Positions 1 through 8,114 of a DNA stretch of 64,000 bases are shown here, in pieces. Numbering within the stretch: position 1 is the first letter of the stretch; every line of letters begins with the position of its first letter. A model generated the notes under the pieces. The model searched no databases. It saw nothing but the letters and a program-made list of their open reading frames with translations, and had not been told where the DNA came from. The translations under genes and the position numbers were made by a program. Source of the DNA: Anaerolineae bacterium (GTDB lineage Bacteria > Chloroflexota > Anaerolineae > Aggregatilineales > Phototrophicaceae); contig JALOOG010000003.1 in assembly GCA_025454525.1 (NCBI GenBank), forward strand, positions 1 through 64,000, in the 5' to 3' direction.

Positions 1-453
1 TAAAGTTTTCAATCCGTTCGCAAGATCCGGCGCATCACTCCGAAAGCGATCCACCGCATGATCAAACTTTTCGATCATCGGTTCGGTGTAGGTGAAGAAT
101 GTATTCAGCAGTTGGGCGACTTGATCCGGTTGATTCAGATCATAGACTCCGACGCGCTCCCCGTGTTGATAGAGGATCGCTTGCTGGCTATCTTCAAACA
201 AGATGTTGCGATTCGGATAACCGGCCGCAAATTTTTTGACGATCTCATCTTCCAGCTTGTCGTCTTGATCTTTCGCTTCCCAATACCCGCGATCGCGCCG
301 AAACACATCGCGGATCACCCCGTCAAAGCGGATCAGGCGTTGATCGAGGCGATGCGATTGTTCGATCAGGAGTTCAAGGTCAAAGATCCGAGCCGCGTCG
401 GATAACAGCGTTTTGAAGGGTTCACGGAGTCCCATTTTTGCGGAAAGTGTCAT
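1..453 (-). CDS. 5' part of a restriction-modification type protein (N-terminal nuclease-like domain)
   Basis: An open frame starts at an ATG (453-451) and runs leftward off the window edge, giving 151 visible codons and no stop. The segment FDGVIRD (residues 43-49) followed by GYWEAKD (56-62) places Asp44, Glu59 and Lys61 in a D...ExK arrangement typical of PD-(D/E)XK nucleases. The following stretch (KKFAAGYP, then NILFEDSQQAILYQ) resembles the N-terminus of large type ISP/Eco57I-like restriction-methylase proteins found in many bacteria. That match is from memory and is the basis of the call. The methylase and helicase parts, if present, lie outside the window. A second in-frame ATG at 435 lacks any upstream purine-rich site, so 453 is preferred. 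Rightward frames over this stretch are shadows. Confidence 0.6.
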   Translation of the reverse strand, partial: MTLSAKMGLREPFKTLLSDAARIFDLELLIEQSHRLDQRLIRFDGVIRDVFRRDRGYWEAKDQDDKLEDEIVKKFAAGYPNRNILFEDSQQAILYQHGERVGVYDLNQPDQVAQLLNTFFTYTEPMIEKFDHAVDRFRSDAPDLANGLKTL

Positions 454-550
454 GATCGCCGACCTGTAGGGTTGCTAGACAAGTGTTCTAGTATAACGCG
501 GGCAAGAGGCGGATGCAACGGAATTTCAACTTTAAAAGTTTAGCATAGAA

Positions 551-682
551 GTCATCTTAGAAAGATATTCCTACCTATGGAGACAGATCAGCCCATCCCA
601 TGCACGCCAGTTCCCTCTCCATGGTTGGGATGAGGGCTAGGGATGGGGTTGAACGCAAGAAAAATTCCTGAGATTACAGGCG
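551..682 (-). repeat. Dispersed repeat A, copy 1
   Basis: Read on the minus strand, this segment follows the same order of motifs as five other copies in the window: a TTTCTTGC-like lead, then AACCCCATCCCTAGCCCTC, a core, GAGAGGGAACTGGCGTGC, and a T-rich tail ending near CTAAGATGAC. It is non-coding and lies between the left-edge gene and module B. The core half-palindrome is more decayed than in the copies at 18155 and 30165. Confidence 0.75.
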
Positions 683-771
683 AAAAGTCGGGACATTTGT
701 TACGACTTTTTCGCTCATCTGTGCTATCATCGATTCAATATGACCGTGATCACCCTTAGGAGGATCAGATG
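681..771 (+). promoter_or_regulatory. Module B copy 1: operator, extended -10 promoter and leader
   Basis: ACATTTGTTACGA at 692-705 is the conserved right part of a palindrome that is perfect in copy 2. It is followed by TGC-TATCAT at 722-730 (extended -10), a 38-nt leader and the ribosome-binding site AGGAGG at 758-763 just before an ATG at 769. The same elements in the same order and spacing occur at 28708-28790 and, more diverged, at 12788-12887, both on the minus strand. Flanking bases (GCGAAAAGTCG and CGACTTTTTCGC) can also pair around the operator. Conservation across three unlinked sites argues that the element is functional. The regulator is unknown. Confidence 0.5.
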
Positions 772-942
772 AACGCACGGTTTCAGCTTGGCTTTTCGAC
801 TTTAAGGCCCGTGTCTTTCCAACCTTACGATCCGCCTAACCACGTTGCGGCTGTCGCCGAATCTTTTTTTGGTCTAGCCGCCGCTGCCAACGTTATGTTT
901 GAGGCGAAATGGTTTCTCAAAACCAATCCCATCCGGCAATAG
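769..942 (+). CDS. Possible 57-residue small protein downstream of module B copy 1
   Basis: An ATG at 769 has a strong ribosome-binding site (AGGAGG, spacing 5) and opens a 57-codon frame beginning MNARFQLGFS and ending TAG at 942, antiparallel to the 3' end of the acetyltransferase gene. The first ~120 nt are clearly related to 28585-28710 on the other strand, but insertions and deletions put that copy into a different reading frame. The protein is therefore not conserved even though the DNA is. It may be a decaying or newly formed small gene, or the transcript may act as RNA. No family is recognised. Confidence 0.3.
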   Translation: MNARFQLGFSTLRPVSFQPYDPPNHVAAVAESFFGLAAAANVMFEAKWFLKTNPIRQ

Positions 943-2071
943 CGGCGATTCGCGGCGGGAATAAGGCCTGTAGCAAGGCGACGCTTTCCGGTGCGAGACT
1001 GCTCCGCAACCCTAACGTGACCGGACTTAGCGATCCGAACAGCACTTGAATAAAATCACGTTGATTCAGGAGCGAAAACGTCCCAGCCTGACCGCGCAAC
1101 CCGATCTCAATCCCCTTTGCATACGGGGTGATGATCAAGCCATCACGGGCGAGTCGGGGATGCGTCACCCGCACTTGGGCGAACAGTTCCGGTAACAGCG
1201 CGTCGATCATCGCGCCTAAATCCAAGAGTCGGGCCATCCATCCCCCATCCGGCTGATAATGGGCGCTGACTCGGATCGGCACGATCTGTTGGGCAAAGGC
1301 GATGATCGTATCATCCGGTGGGATCTGCCAAGAGACCACGGGCGCATCCGATTGTCCGCTATGGGCTAACAGGCTTAAAGCAGCGTCGGGTGTATTCACG
1401 ATCACCTCAAGTGCATGGGTGGGATCGCGTCCAACGGCGTAACCTTGCACTGCGCCGATCGGCCCAACCACCGAGACTTGTAACTGAGGATCGGGATACG
1501 CCATACGCCACACCCAACTTTCGGCCGATCGGGTGAAGGTAACGCGCCCGCCCCAATGCCGCTCAAACAGGGCGGCCATGGACGGGATGTCCGCATATTG
1601 CGCGGGACGCACCGTCAACGGGCAAGGCAAAGCGGCGATCTCTGCGCTATTGAAAGCCGCTTCATACACTGGAAACACGGGCGTAAAACCAAAGCGGGTA
1701 TAATACCCGCGAATCCCGTTGAGTAAGGCGATTTGTGCGCCTTGTTCCACTGCATAAGTAAGCGCATCGCGCACCAGCGCAGCCGAATACCCATGCCGAC
1801 GATAGGCGGGTTCTGTGTAAATTTGACCGATGCCCGCCACTTGCAAGCGCGCTCCACCATAGCGCAAGGTATACGGCGCAATCTGCACATGCGCCACAAT
1901 CTGATCATTTAACAGGCCGATGCGGTGCATTCCGGTTTGAAAATGGGGCATTCGGGATCGTCGTAAGGCCCAATCGGGAGACTGAACGCCAAAAATCCGC
2001 CCCAAGGCCGCACCGATCATCGGCAATTCGTCTAGTTGCGCCGCACGGATGATGAATCGTCCCCCACTCAT
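917..2071 (-). CDS. Eis-like GNAT N-acetyltransferase (two GNAT folds plus SCP2-like C-terminus)
   Basis: A 384-residue protein. Residues ~8-140 form a GNAT domain with the acetyl-CoA pyrophosphate-binding signature around VAGIGQIYTEPAYRRHGYS (Q/R-x-x-G-Y). A second, degenerate GNAT-like domain starts near LTVRPAQYADI (~152), and the C-terminal third (LLDLGAMIDALLP onward) looks like the sterol-carrier-protein-2-like domain of the Eis (enhanced intracellular survival) family. Eis proteins are ~400 residues with this three-part layout, so the length fits. They acetylate amines on small molecules or proteins, and the substrate here cannot be told. The start ATG at 2071 lies 2 nt after the stop of the upstream acyl-CoA dehydrogenase, suggesting translational coupling. 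Confidence 0.8.
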   Translation of the reverse strand: MSGGRFIIRAAQLDELPMIGAALGRIFGVQSPDWALRRSRMPHFQTGMHRIGLLNDQIVAHVQIAPYTLRYGGARLQVAGIGQIYTEPAYRRHGYSAALVRDALTYAVEQGAQIALLNGIRGYYTRFGFTPVFPVYEAAFNSAEIAALPCPLTVRPAQYADIPSMAALFERHWGGRVTFTRSAESWVWRMAYPDPQLQVSVVGPIGAVQGYAVGRDPTHALEVIVNTPDAALSLLAHSGQSDAPVVSWQIPPDDTIIAFAQQIVPIRVSAHYQPDGGWMARLLDLGAMIDALLPELFAQVRVTHPRLARDGLIITPYAKGIEIGLRGQAGTFSLLNQRDFIQVLFGSLSPVTLGLRSSLAPESVALLQALFPPRIAAIAGWDWF

Positions 2072-2073
2072 CC

Positions 2074-3792
2074 TTAGAGCGCCGCGATCCGTGCCAACCG
2101 TGCGACATAATTTGTATCGGCGATCGGATCATATCCTGGTCGCAAGTGACGATTGATAAAGTAAGTGGTCAAGTCTGGTTTAAGCGTCGTTAAACCGCGC
2201 TCCAACTCCCATTGTGCCTCGGCCAAGAGCAAGGCGGCTTGTCCAGTATGGGCGAAGTGATCCACAAGGCGACGCATGTGCGCTTGGGCGTAACGTTCTC
2301 CGCCAGCTTGTAAGCGATCAACCCATTGTGGGATCGTGATGCAAGCCTGTTCGATCGCAGCGCGATCATCGGCTAAGCGAGGGTCATGAATCGGTGCGAT
2401 CTGTTCATGCAACCAACGCACATAGGGCAAATGGAGTTGATAGCGCCCTAGATCGCGCCAGACTTGCGCGCACAACACGTTATGCGTGCCTTCCCAGCTT
2501 TCCAACACGATCAGATCGCGATACAAGCGTGGTAAGATGCTAAACGACTCAATCGCGCCATTTCCGCCCAACACTTCGATCGCCCGATGAACGCATTCCG
2601 TTCCTCGAATGCTAGTGATGTATTTGTTGAGGTTCACCAAGAGTCGATACGCCCCACGCTGATCTTCATTCACCATGTCCAGATCGATCGCGTCTACGAG
2701 TCCGGCCAAGGCAAAACTTGAAGCGACCGCAGCAGCGTTTTCGGAGGCAATATCAGCGATCGCCTCTTGCACTAAGGGGTAAGTGAGGATCGCTTGTCCG
2801 AATGCTTGCCGATAGCAGGCATAGCGAGACGCTTCTAAATATGCCCGCTGCATGATCCCAGCACAAGCGACGGCATTCATCAACCTTGAGGTGTTTAAGA
2901 CCCATTCAACCGCATTTTTAAAGCCGTGTTCGGTCGGCCCTAGTGGATAAGCCAACGCATCCTGAAAATCCACTTCAGCACTTGCTAAGGTGCGTGTACC
3001 AAGTTTGTCCTTTAGACGACGCAAGTAAAAGCCATTGGTTGCGCCGTCCTCTAAACGACGTGGGATCAAAAACATACCGAGTCCGCGTGTGCCGTCCCCT
3101 TGACCAGGGACTCGCGCAAGGATCAAAAATTGATCGGCATTGATGTTAGAACAGAACCATTTTTCGCCGTTGATCCGCCATTGGCCATCGCTCAAAGTTG
3201 CTTGCACGCCTAAGCCACCGACATCGCTCCCGCCTTGCACTTCAGTGAGGAATTGCGCGCCATGTTGCATCCGCTGATAATCACGTTCTAAGAGGGGGGG
3301 CAAAAATTGATCGCGGATCATCGGATCGGCCACACGCTGTAACACTCGGATCAAGCCCGCGGTGCAAGCCAATGAACAGGCATGACCCGCTTCTCCGTTG
3401 TGTCCCAGCAGGTAATACAGTCCCATTTGACGCACAATATTGCCCGGAGTCGCTTGTAAGGCCATCAGACCCGACTCCCAGATCAACGCGCCGATCGTAT
3501 CGTGATATGGATGAAATTCGATCGCTTCCATTCGATCACCCAACGCTGACCACCGTTCTAAGCGCGGGTGATGCGCGATACGATCCTCAATTTTTGCGGC
3601 GTGATCGATCGTCGTGGCGCAATGTCCACCAAAATCGCGCCACTGTTGCTCAAATGCTTGATACGCCGGATCACCTAAAGCGCGTTGTAGTACACGCTGT
3701 AAATTGGGATCGGCGCTAAAAAAATTATCAGGTTTCGCTGCTTGCCAAGCGCGTAAAGCGACGCGGCCTTGGGCGATCTGGGGATGCGTCAT
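2074..3792 (-). CDS. Acyl-CoA dehydrogenase family protein, AidB-like
   Basis: An FAD-dependent acyl-CoA dehydrogenase-fold protein of 572 residues. Hallmarks are QFLTEVQGGSDVGG (FAD/substrate loop of the AidB group), WRINGEKWFCSN, the Arg-containing helix TSRLMNAVACAG, and VLGGNGAIESF with LIVLESWEGTHNVL near the C-terminus. The length and these motifs match the AidB/long acyl-CoA dehydrogenase branch (~540-600 residues) rather than the ~380-residue short-chain enzymes. The catalytic role is uncertain, because AidB itself is linked to alkylation-damage protection. The ATG at 3792 is preferred over a GTG at 3798: GAGGT lies 7 nt before the ATG but only 1-2 nt before the GTG. It forms a two-gene unit with the Eis-like gene. 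Confidence 0.88.
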   Translation of the reverse strand: MTHPQIAQGRVALRAWQAAKPDNFFSADPNLQRVLQRALGDPAYQAFEQQWRDFGGHCATTIDHAAKIEDRIAHHPRLERWSALGDRMEAIEFHPYHDTIGALIWESGLMALQATPGNIVRQMGLYYLLGHNGEAGHACSLACTAGLIRVLQRVADPMIRDQFLPPLLERDYQRMQHGAQFLTEVQGGSDVGGLGVQATLSDGQWRINGEKWFCSNINADQFLILARVPGQGDGTRGLGMFLIPRRLEDGATNGFYLRRLKDKLGTRTLASAEVDFQDALAYPLGPTEHGFKNAVEWVLNTSRLMNAVACAGIMQRAYLEASRYACYRQAFGQAILTYPLVQEAIADIASENAAAVASSFALAGLVDAIDLDMVNEDQRGAYRLLVNLNKYITSIRGTECVHRAIEVLGGNGAIESFSILPRLYRDLIVLESWEGTHNVLCAQVWRDLGRYQLHLPYVRWLHEQIAPIHDPRLADDRAAIEQACITIPQWVDRLQAGGERYAQAHMRRLVDHFAHTGQAALLLAEAQWELERGLTTLKPDLTTYFINRHLRPGYDPIADTNYVARLARIAAL

Positions 3793-3811
3793 GCTCACTA
3801 CCTCAACACCA

Positions 3812-3843
3812 ATAAAAAAATCCGGTTTTGGGCCGGATTTTAA
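3812..3843 (-). terminator. Rho-independent terminator of the ABC importer operon
   Basis: On the minus strand AAAATCCGG / CCGGATTTT pair around a short loop and are followed by a run of seven T. It lies about 30 nt beyond the stop of the second permease gene and just before the acyl-CoA dehydrogenase ribosome-binding site, so it separates the two transcription units. Confidence 0.85.
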
Positions 3844-3872
3844 ACGAGATAGAGCGTGTTTGCATCTTGATT

Positions 3873-4838
3873 TTATTTGGTGCTACGGGGATCTAACGCA
3901 TCGCGTAAACCATCGCCGATAAAGTTGATCGCTAATACGGTCATTGTGATCAAGAAGCCGGGGGCCATCCATAACCACCAATAGCGGTCAATATCATCGC
4001 GGGCGCGCTCTAAGATATTGCCCCAAGTGGCGGTCGGTTGTTGCACACCAAAACCCAAGAAGCTCAAATATGCTTCGGTGAGGATCGCACCGCCGATCCC
4101 TAAGGTAGCTGAAACGACGATCGGGGCGATACAATTCGGGAGGATATGCGCGAAGATGATACGAATATCACTCGCGCCCAACGCCCGGGCGGATACCACA
4201 AATTCTTGCTCTTTGAGCGATAACACCAATGAACGCACGATCCGCGATAATCCCATCCATCCAGTTAAGCCGATCACTGCGACGATCGCTAACACTGTAG
4301 CGCTCAATTCGCGGCCTAACAGATTGATCGTGGCCGTGGATCGGGCAAACGATTGTGAGAGGATCAATAATAAGATCAAGGTGGGGAACGAGAGCAACGC
4401 CTCTACGATCCGCATGAGGATTGCATCGATCCATGAGTAGCGCGTACCGACGGTGTAACCGCTCACCAACCCGATCAAAGTCCCCAATGAGATCGCAATC
4501 GTGATCGATGTTACCGCGATCATCAGTGAAATTTGGCCGCCGTAGATTGTGCGGGCGAGGACATCACGACCAACTTGATCGGTACCTAAGATAAAGCGTT
4601 CGCTAGGGGCTTGAAAATAATCCGTGCGAACGCTGCTAGGGCTATTGGCGTAACTTTCACTGAAAAATAGCGTGCCAACGGTAATATACAGGAAGATGAA
4701 GGCCAGTAAAAACAGGCCGGTCACGGCCATACGATGTTTAAAAAAGCGACGAACAGCGATCTTGAGCGGGGAATCCGCCTCTTTTTTCGCCTCGCCGAGG
4801 TTGACCACGTAGCCGGGGTTTTTGGTTGCGGTTGCCAT
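3873..4838 (-). CDS. Peptide-type ABC transporter permease, DppC/OppC family
   Basis: An inner-membrane permease of 321 residues. It has a cytoplasmic N-terminus, a first membrane helix at about 37-57 (MAVTGLFLLAFIFLYITV), the FILGTDQVGRDVLARTIYGG motif characteristic of DppC/OppC proteins, five further hydrophobic helices, and the EAA loop ARALGASDIRIIFAHILPN that contacts the ATPase. The conserved C-terminus GDGLRDALDPR is complete. A GAGGG ribosome-binding site lies 7 nt before the ATG. It is last in an operon with a binding protein and a DppB-type permease. No ATPase gene (DppD/DppF type) follows, so energising subunits must be encoded elsewhere. The substrate could be oligopeptides, but this family also imports sugars and metal complexes. 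Confidence 0.93.
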   Translation of the reverse strand: MATATKNPGYVVNLGEAKKEADSPLKIAVRRFFKHRMAVTGLFLLAFIFLYITVGTLFFSESYANSPSSVRTDYFQAPSERFILGTDQVGRDVLARTIYGGQISLMIAVTSITIAISLGTLIGLVSGYTVGTRYSWIDAILMRIVEALLSFPTLILLLILSQSFARSTATINLLGRELSATVLAIVAVIGLTGWMGLSRIVRSLVLSLKEQEFVVSARALGASDIRIIFAHILPNCIAPIVVSATLGIGGAILTEAYLSFLGFGVQQPTATWGNILERARDDIDRYWWLWMAPGFLITMTVLAINFIGDGLRDALDPRSTK

Positions 4839-4856
4839 GAGTTTACCCTCTAAACA

Positions 4857-5924
4857 CTAAGCGTAACGAACGCGCGGATCAAGGACGGCATAAAACAGAT
4901 CGGTCAACAGTTGGAATATGACCACTGCGAGCGCGATCATCAACACTAGCAAGACCAAGACATCGGTATCTAAGGTGCCAAGGCTGGTAATGAATAACAG
5001 GCCGATCCCATCCCAACCAAAGATCTGTTCGGTGACGACCGCCCCACCTAACACAAATGGTAGATCAAGACCCACCAACGTCACCAACGGCAATGAAGCA
5101 TTTTTCAAGGCATGAATGAACGTAATCCGGCGTTCAGGTAGCCCTTTAGAGCGTGCGGTACGGATGTAATCGGAGTTCAACACGTCTAACATGCTGGCGC
5201 GGATATAACGGCTGTATCCGGCGATGCTAATGGCCGCTAAACAGGTGACGGGTAACACCATGTGCCACAGACGATCGGTTAATGTGCCTGCATTCGGACG
5301 ACCGGGGAGCGATTGCATCCCCTGAACGGGGAAATAAGGCAATTGAATCTCGTTACCGAAAATCGTGATTTCGGCAAGGCGGAACTGCACCGCAAAAATA
5401 TAGACCGCCAAGAGCGCGATCAAAAAGATCGGCATCGAAAACAGCACAAACGAGACTGCCGTCACGATATTGTCCAAGACAGAATATTGGCGCAAGGCCG
5501 TAAAAATGCCTAACATCAAGGCGAATACGATCGTCACCACATAGGCTGAAACCCCCAGTAACAAAGTGTTAGGAAGCTTACTCCCGATCACTTCGGCAGC
5601 AGGTTTGTTTAAGCGATCGGATTCGCCAAAATCGCCCCGAATGATCCCGCGATTTTCGCCATAAACATCGCCCACTCCGTCACCGTCAATATCGCGCAAC
5701 ATCCAATCGTCACCGATCACCCAGTTGACAAATTGCAACGGTAGCGGGTCATTATAGCCCCGAATAGAACTAATCCGGAAAAATTCTTCCTCGCTCACCC
5801 GCGGGTCGTTTCGCAATTCTTCTAAGGGATTGCCTAAAGCGCGGATCAGCAAAAAAGTCATCACACCGATCATCACCAAGAGAGGAATCGCCTGTAAAAT
5901 GCGACGAAGCACATATGCGCCCAT
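4857..5924 (-). CDS. Peptide-type ABC transporter permease, DppB/OppB family, with a calcium-loop-like insertion
   Basis: A 355-residue permease that pairs with the DppC-type protein. The N-terminal helix (MGAYVLRRILQAIPLLVMIG), the GDFGES motif, the EAA loop ARSKGLPERRITFIHALKN and the C-terminal YAVLDPRVRY are typical. Unusually, the extracytoplasmic loop after the first helix carries DIDGDGVGD at residues 78-86, a DxDxDGxxD calcium-binding-type pattern. The cognate binding protein carries two similar patterns. It begins 18 nt upstream of the DppC-type gene and lies ~110 nt downstream of the binding-protein gene, behind a hairpin. Confidence 0.93.
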   Translation of the reverse strand: MGAYVLRRILQAIPLLVMIGVMTFLLIRALGNPLEELRNDPRVSEEEFFRISSIRGYNDPLPLQFVNWVIGDDWMLRDIDGDGVGDVYGENRGIIRGDFGESDRLNKPAAEVIGSKLPNTLLLGVSAYVVTIVFALMLGIFTALRQYSVLDNIVTAVSFVLFSMPIFLIALLAVYIFAVQFRLAEITIFGNEIQLPYFPVQGMQSLPGRPNAGTLTDRLWHMVLPVTCLAAISIAGYSRYIRASMLDVLNSDYIRTARSKGLPERRITFIHALKNASLPLVTLVGLDLPFVLGGAVVTEQIFGWDGIGLLFITSLGTLDTDVLVLLVLMIALAVVIFQLLTDLFYAVLDPRVRYA

Positions 5925-5983
5925 AATAACAACTCTCTATATCATCAAGTTTATAAACAACGATAGCCCGTCAGGGCATGGAA

Positions 5984-6020
5984 AAAAGACACAAAAGGGG
6001 ACAGGCAGAAGCCCATCCCC
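5984..6020 (-). terminator. Intra-operon attenuating hairpin between binding protein and permease genes
   Basis: On the minus strand GGGGA and TCCCC with inner GGGC/GCCT pairs form a strong hairpin (5997-6020) followed by TTTTGTGTCTTTTTT. It sits just after the stop of the binding-protein gene. Such partial terminators are commonly used to make more binding protein than permease. That role is inferred here. Confidence 0.6.
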
Positions 6021-6034
6021 AAGATAGAACTCAA

Positions 6035-7846
6035 TTAGCTGGCCGGTTGCCAAGTTTCGATGCTTTGGAAGTAGTTCCCGCTCAAGGTGCCGACGCTGAT
6101 CGTATTGATGTCGAAGCGGTCGCTACGAACGGCCCATCCGGTCGGACGTGGGCGGATTGAATGCCACACGGCGGCTTCGTAGAACAGCGGATCACGTCCA
6201 TAACCTAAGGTGACACGTTCTTCTGGATCATTGGTGCTGGCGACCAAATCATCAAGGCGGTCATATTCTTCATTGCAGAACCAAGTGCTGTTGCGGCCTT
6301 CAGGATTTTCCAAGGAGGGGATACCGGCACATTGGAAGTTATCCGGTGAACCGTTGGGAGACAGCGGATCATTGCTGAGCGCGTACATGGCGAGGTCATA
6401 TTGGCCGGTGTTGAGGATACCGCGGGTCGCAAATGAAGCGAACAACACGGTGGGGCCATTGACCACGAACAATTGAGTACGGACACCGACCATCGCCAAT
6501 TGCGCTTGGATCACGGTTTGGATGTCAGGACGCGGCACAACGGGAGAGGTGTAGAAGCGCAAGATCAACGGCGTACCATCCGGCAAACCTTCCACGCCTT
6601 GCGAGACGCGAGGAGTCGGGTTGGCTTGGTCGGCGGCTTCATCGGCGTTGTCGTCCACCCAGCCGGCCTCGGTCAAGAGGGTGCGGGCGCGTTCGAGATC
6701 GTATTCACGGAAACCGAGGTTCGGGTCGGTGAATTGGGGCGGGAACCATGAGCGGGTGAGTTGTTCGCCCGCGCCTTCACCAGAGAAGGTGTCGGCGATG
6801 CCACGGCGGTCAATCGCATGAACCAAAGCTTCACGCACGCGCACATCTTGCATCGCGGGGAAGGCGTTGGGGCCGCTGTTCATCCAGATCGCATCCACGA
6901 ACACGCCGGGGACGATGAACGTACCGACGTTTTCCATCGCGCCGTAGCCGTTTTGAACGGTATCGAAGTTGAAGGCGAGGTCAATATCGCCGACTTCCAT
7001 CGCGTTTTCCATTTGCGCGGATTCGAGGATGAATTGGAAGATCACGGTGGTGATCGCCGGGGTGCTACCCCAGTTGGGGTTAACGGTGAAAATCGCGTTT
7101 TGGCCGGCGTTGAATTCGCTCAACACGTAGGGGCCATAACCCACCAATTCGGCCGGATCGCTTGAAGCGAAGGCTTCAAAGTAGGGCGCGTCGTCGATGT
7201 TGGCATCAAACACGCCGTCACCGTCCGCATCCATGGTGAAGCCGTCCGCGTTTTGACCGAGGAACTTGTGGGCCGGGAAGGCGCACGAGAGGGTCGCATC
7301 GTTCAAGAAATCGGGCCAAGGACGGTTGTAGCTCAAGCGCACGGTTAAATCATCCACTTTTTCCGCGCCCGCAACTACTTCGGGGTAGAAACCGCGTTGG
7401 AAGCTGTCCACTGCATCGGGCTGCATCATCAAGTTGTGATAGAACAAGCAGTCGTCGGCAGTGACCGGCGTACCATCCGACCAGAGCAACCCTTCGCGCA
7501 AGCGATAGGTGACTACTGGAGCTTGTGCGGTTTCCATCGTGCCGTCACCATCGGGATCGACTTCGACATCAACCGTTTCCACCAAGCCATTCTCGAATGA
7601 GGGGATTTCCGCAACCATCACCGGACGGATTTCGCGTTCGGTGCCGTACCAACCCCATACATCACGGGCATAGAGGCCGGTGAGGTAGGTGGAGAAGGCC
7701 GAGTTAGAAAGCGGTGAAGGGAGATCAGGTTCTTGTTCATACCCAATCACGATAGTCGCGCCGTCTTGGGCGGAGACCATGCCGAAGCCTAAACTGAACA
7801 CCAGAGTGAACAGAAGACCCAGCGTAAGGAGACGTGCAAATTTCAT
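6035..7846 (-). CDS. ABC transporter substrate-binding protein, family 5 (DppA/OppA type)
   Basis: A 603-residue extracellular binding protein. An N-terminal signal peptide (hydrophobic core LLTLGLLFTLVFSLGFGM) is predicted to be cut after VSA at 26. There is no Cys lipobox, so membrane anchoring is not obvious. The family 5 features are VTYRLREGLLWSDGTPVTADD (~112-132), the LTVRLSYNRPWPDFL region, and VREALVHAIDRRGIAD in the second lobe. Two insertions carry DPDGDG (97-102) and DADGDGVFD (206-214), calcium-loop-like motifs not needed for the fold. The gene has a strong AGGAGG ribosome-binding site, and its promoter is likely at 7943-7971. It is first in an operon with the two permeases. Confidence 0.93.
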   Translation of the reverse strand: MKFARLLTLGLLFTLVFSLGFGMVSAQDGATIVIGYEQEPDLPSPLSNSAFSTYLTGLYARDVWGWYGTEREIRPVMVAEIPSFENGLVETVDVEVDPDGDGTMETAQAPVVTYRLREGLLWSDGTPVTADDCLFYHNLMMQPDAVDSFQRGFYPEVVAGAEKVDDLTVRLSYNRPWPDFLNDATLSCAFPAHKFLGQNADGFTMDADGDGVFDANIDDAPYFEAFASSDPAELVGYGPYVLSEFNAGQNAIFTVNPNWGSTPAITTVIFQFILESAQMENAMEVGDIDLAFNFDTVQNGYGAMENVGTFIVPGVFVDAIWMNSGPNAFPAMQDVRVREALVHAIDRRGIADTFSGEGAGEQLTRSWFPPQFTDPNLGFREYDLERARTLLTEAGWVDDNADEAADQANPTPRVSQGVEGLPDGTPLILRFYTSPVVPRPDIQTVIQAQLAMVGVRTQLFVVNGPTVLFASFATRGILNTGQYDLAMYALSNDPLSPNGSPDNFQCAGIPSLENPEGRNSTWFCNEEYDRLDDLVASTNDPEERVTLGYGRDPLFYEAAVWHSIRPRPTGWAVRSDRFDINTISVGTLSGNYFQSIETWQPAS

Positions 7847-7886
7847 TTAGTTGTCCTCCTGAAACGAAAAGAATTTTTTTACCCAT

Positions 7887-7917
7887 ACCCTCATAAGTTT
7901 GAGAAGTGGATGAGGGT
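7887..7917. promoter_or_regulatory. Inverted repeat in the 5' leader of the ABC importer operon
   Basis: ACCCTCAT and ATGAGGGT form a perfect 8-bp inverted repeat separated by 15 nt, between the putative promoter and the ribosome-binding site of the binding-protein gene. It could be an operator or an RNA hairpin. Nothing in the sequence decides between these. Confidence 0.4.
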
Positions 7918-7942
7918 TGTGTTAAATGGGCTAACGTGCGAA

Positions 7943-7971
7943 AGAATAACATATCCCTAAGTGCGAGGCAA
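7943..7971 (-). promoter_or_regulatory. Putative sigma-70-type promoter of the ABC importer operon
   Basis: On the minus strand TTGCCT (7966-7971) and TATTCT (7943-7948) are separated by exactly 17 nt, about 95 nt upstream of the binding-protein start codon. This is the best -35/-10 pair in the gap. It is not experimentally supported. Confidence 0.45.
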
Positions 7972-8114
7972 GACATTGCGAACTCAATTTGAATTTTCTT
8001 ACCGAATTTTTAGGTTCAGAAGGGGTCAATTTTTGTTTTTCTAAGGATTTTCCAAACTAAAATAGATTTAAAATCGCTTTAAGATTTGATTAAATTTAAA
8101 TAGCGTATCTAAGA

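Noticed and set aside
58-405. Rightward 115-codon frame at the left edge
   Set aside because: It is antisense to the leftward restriction-type gene, which has the recognisable nuclease motif.
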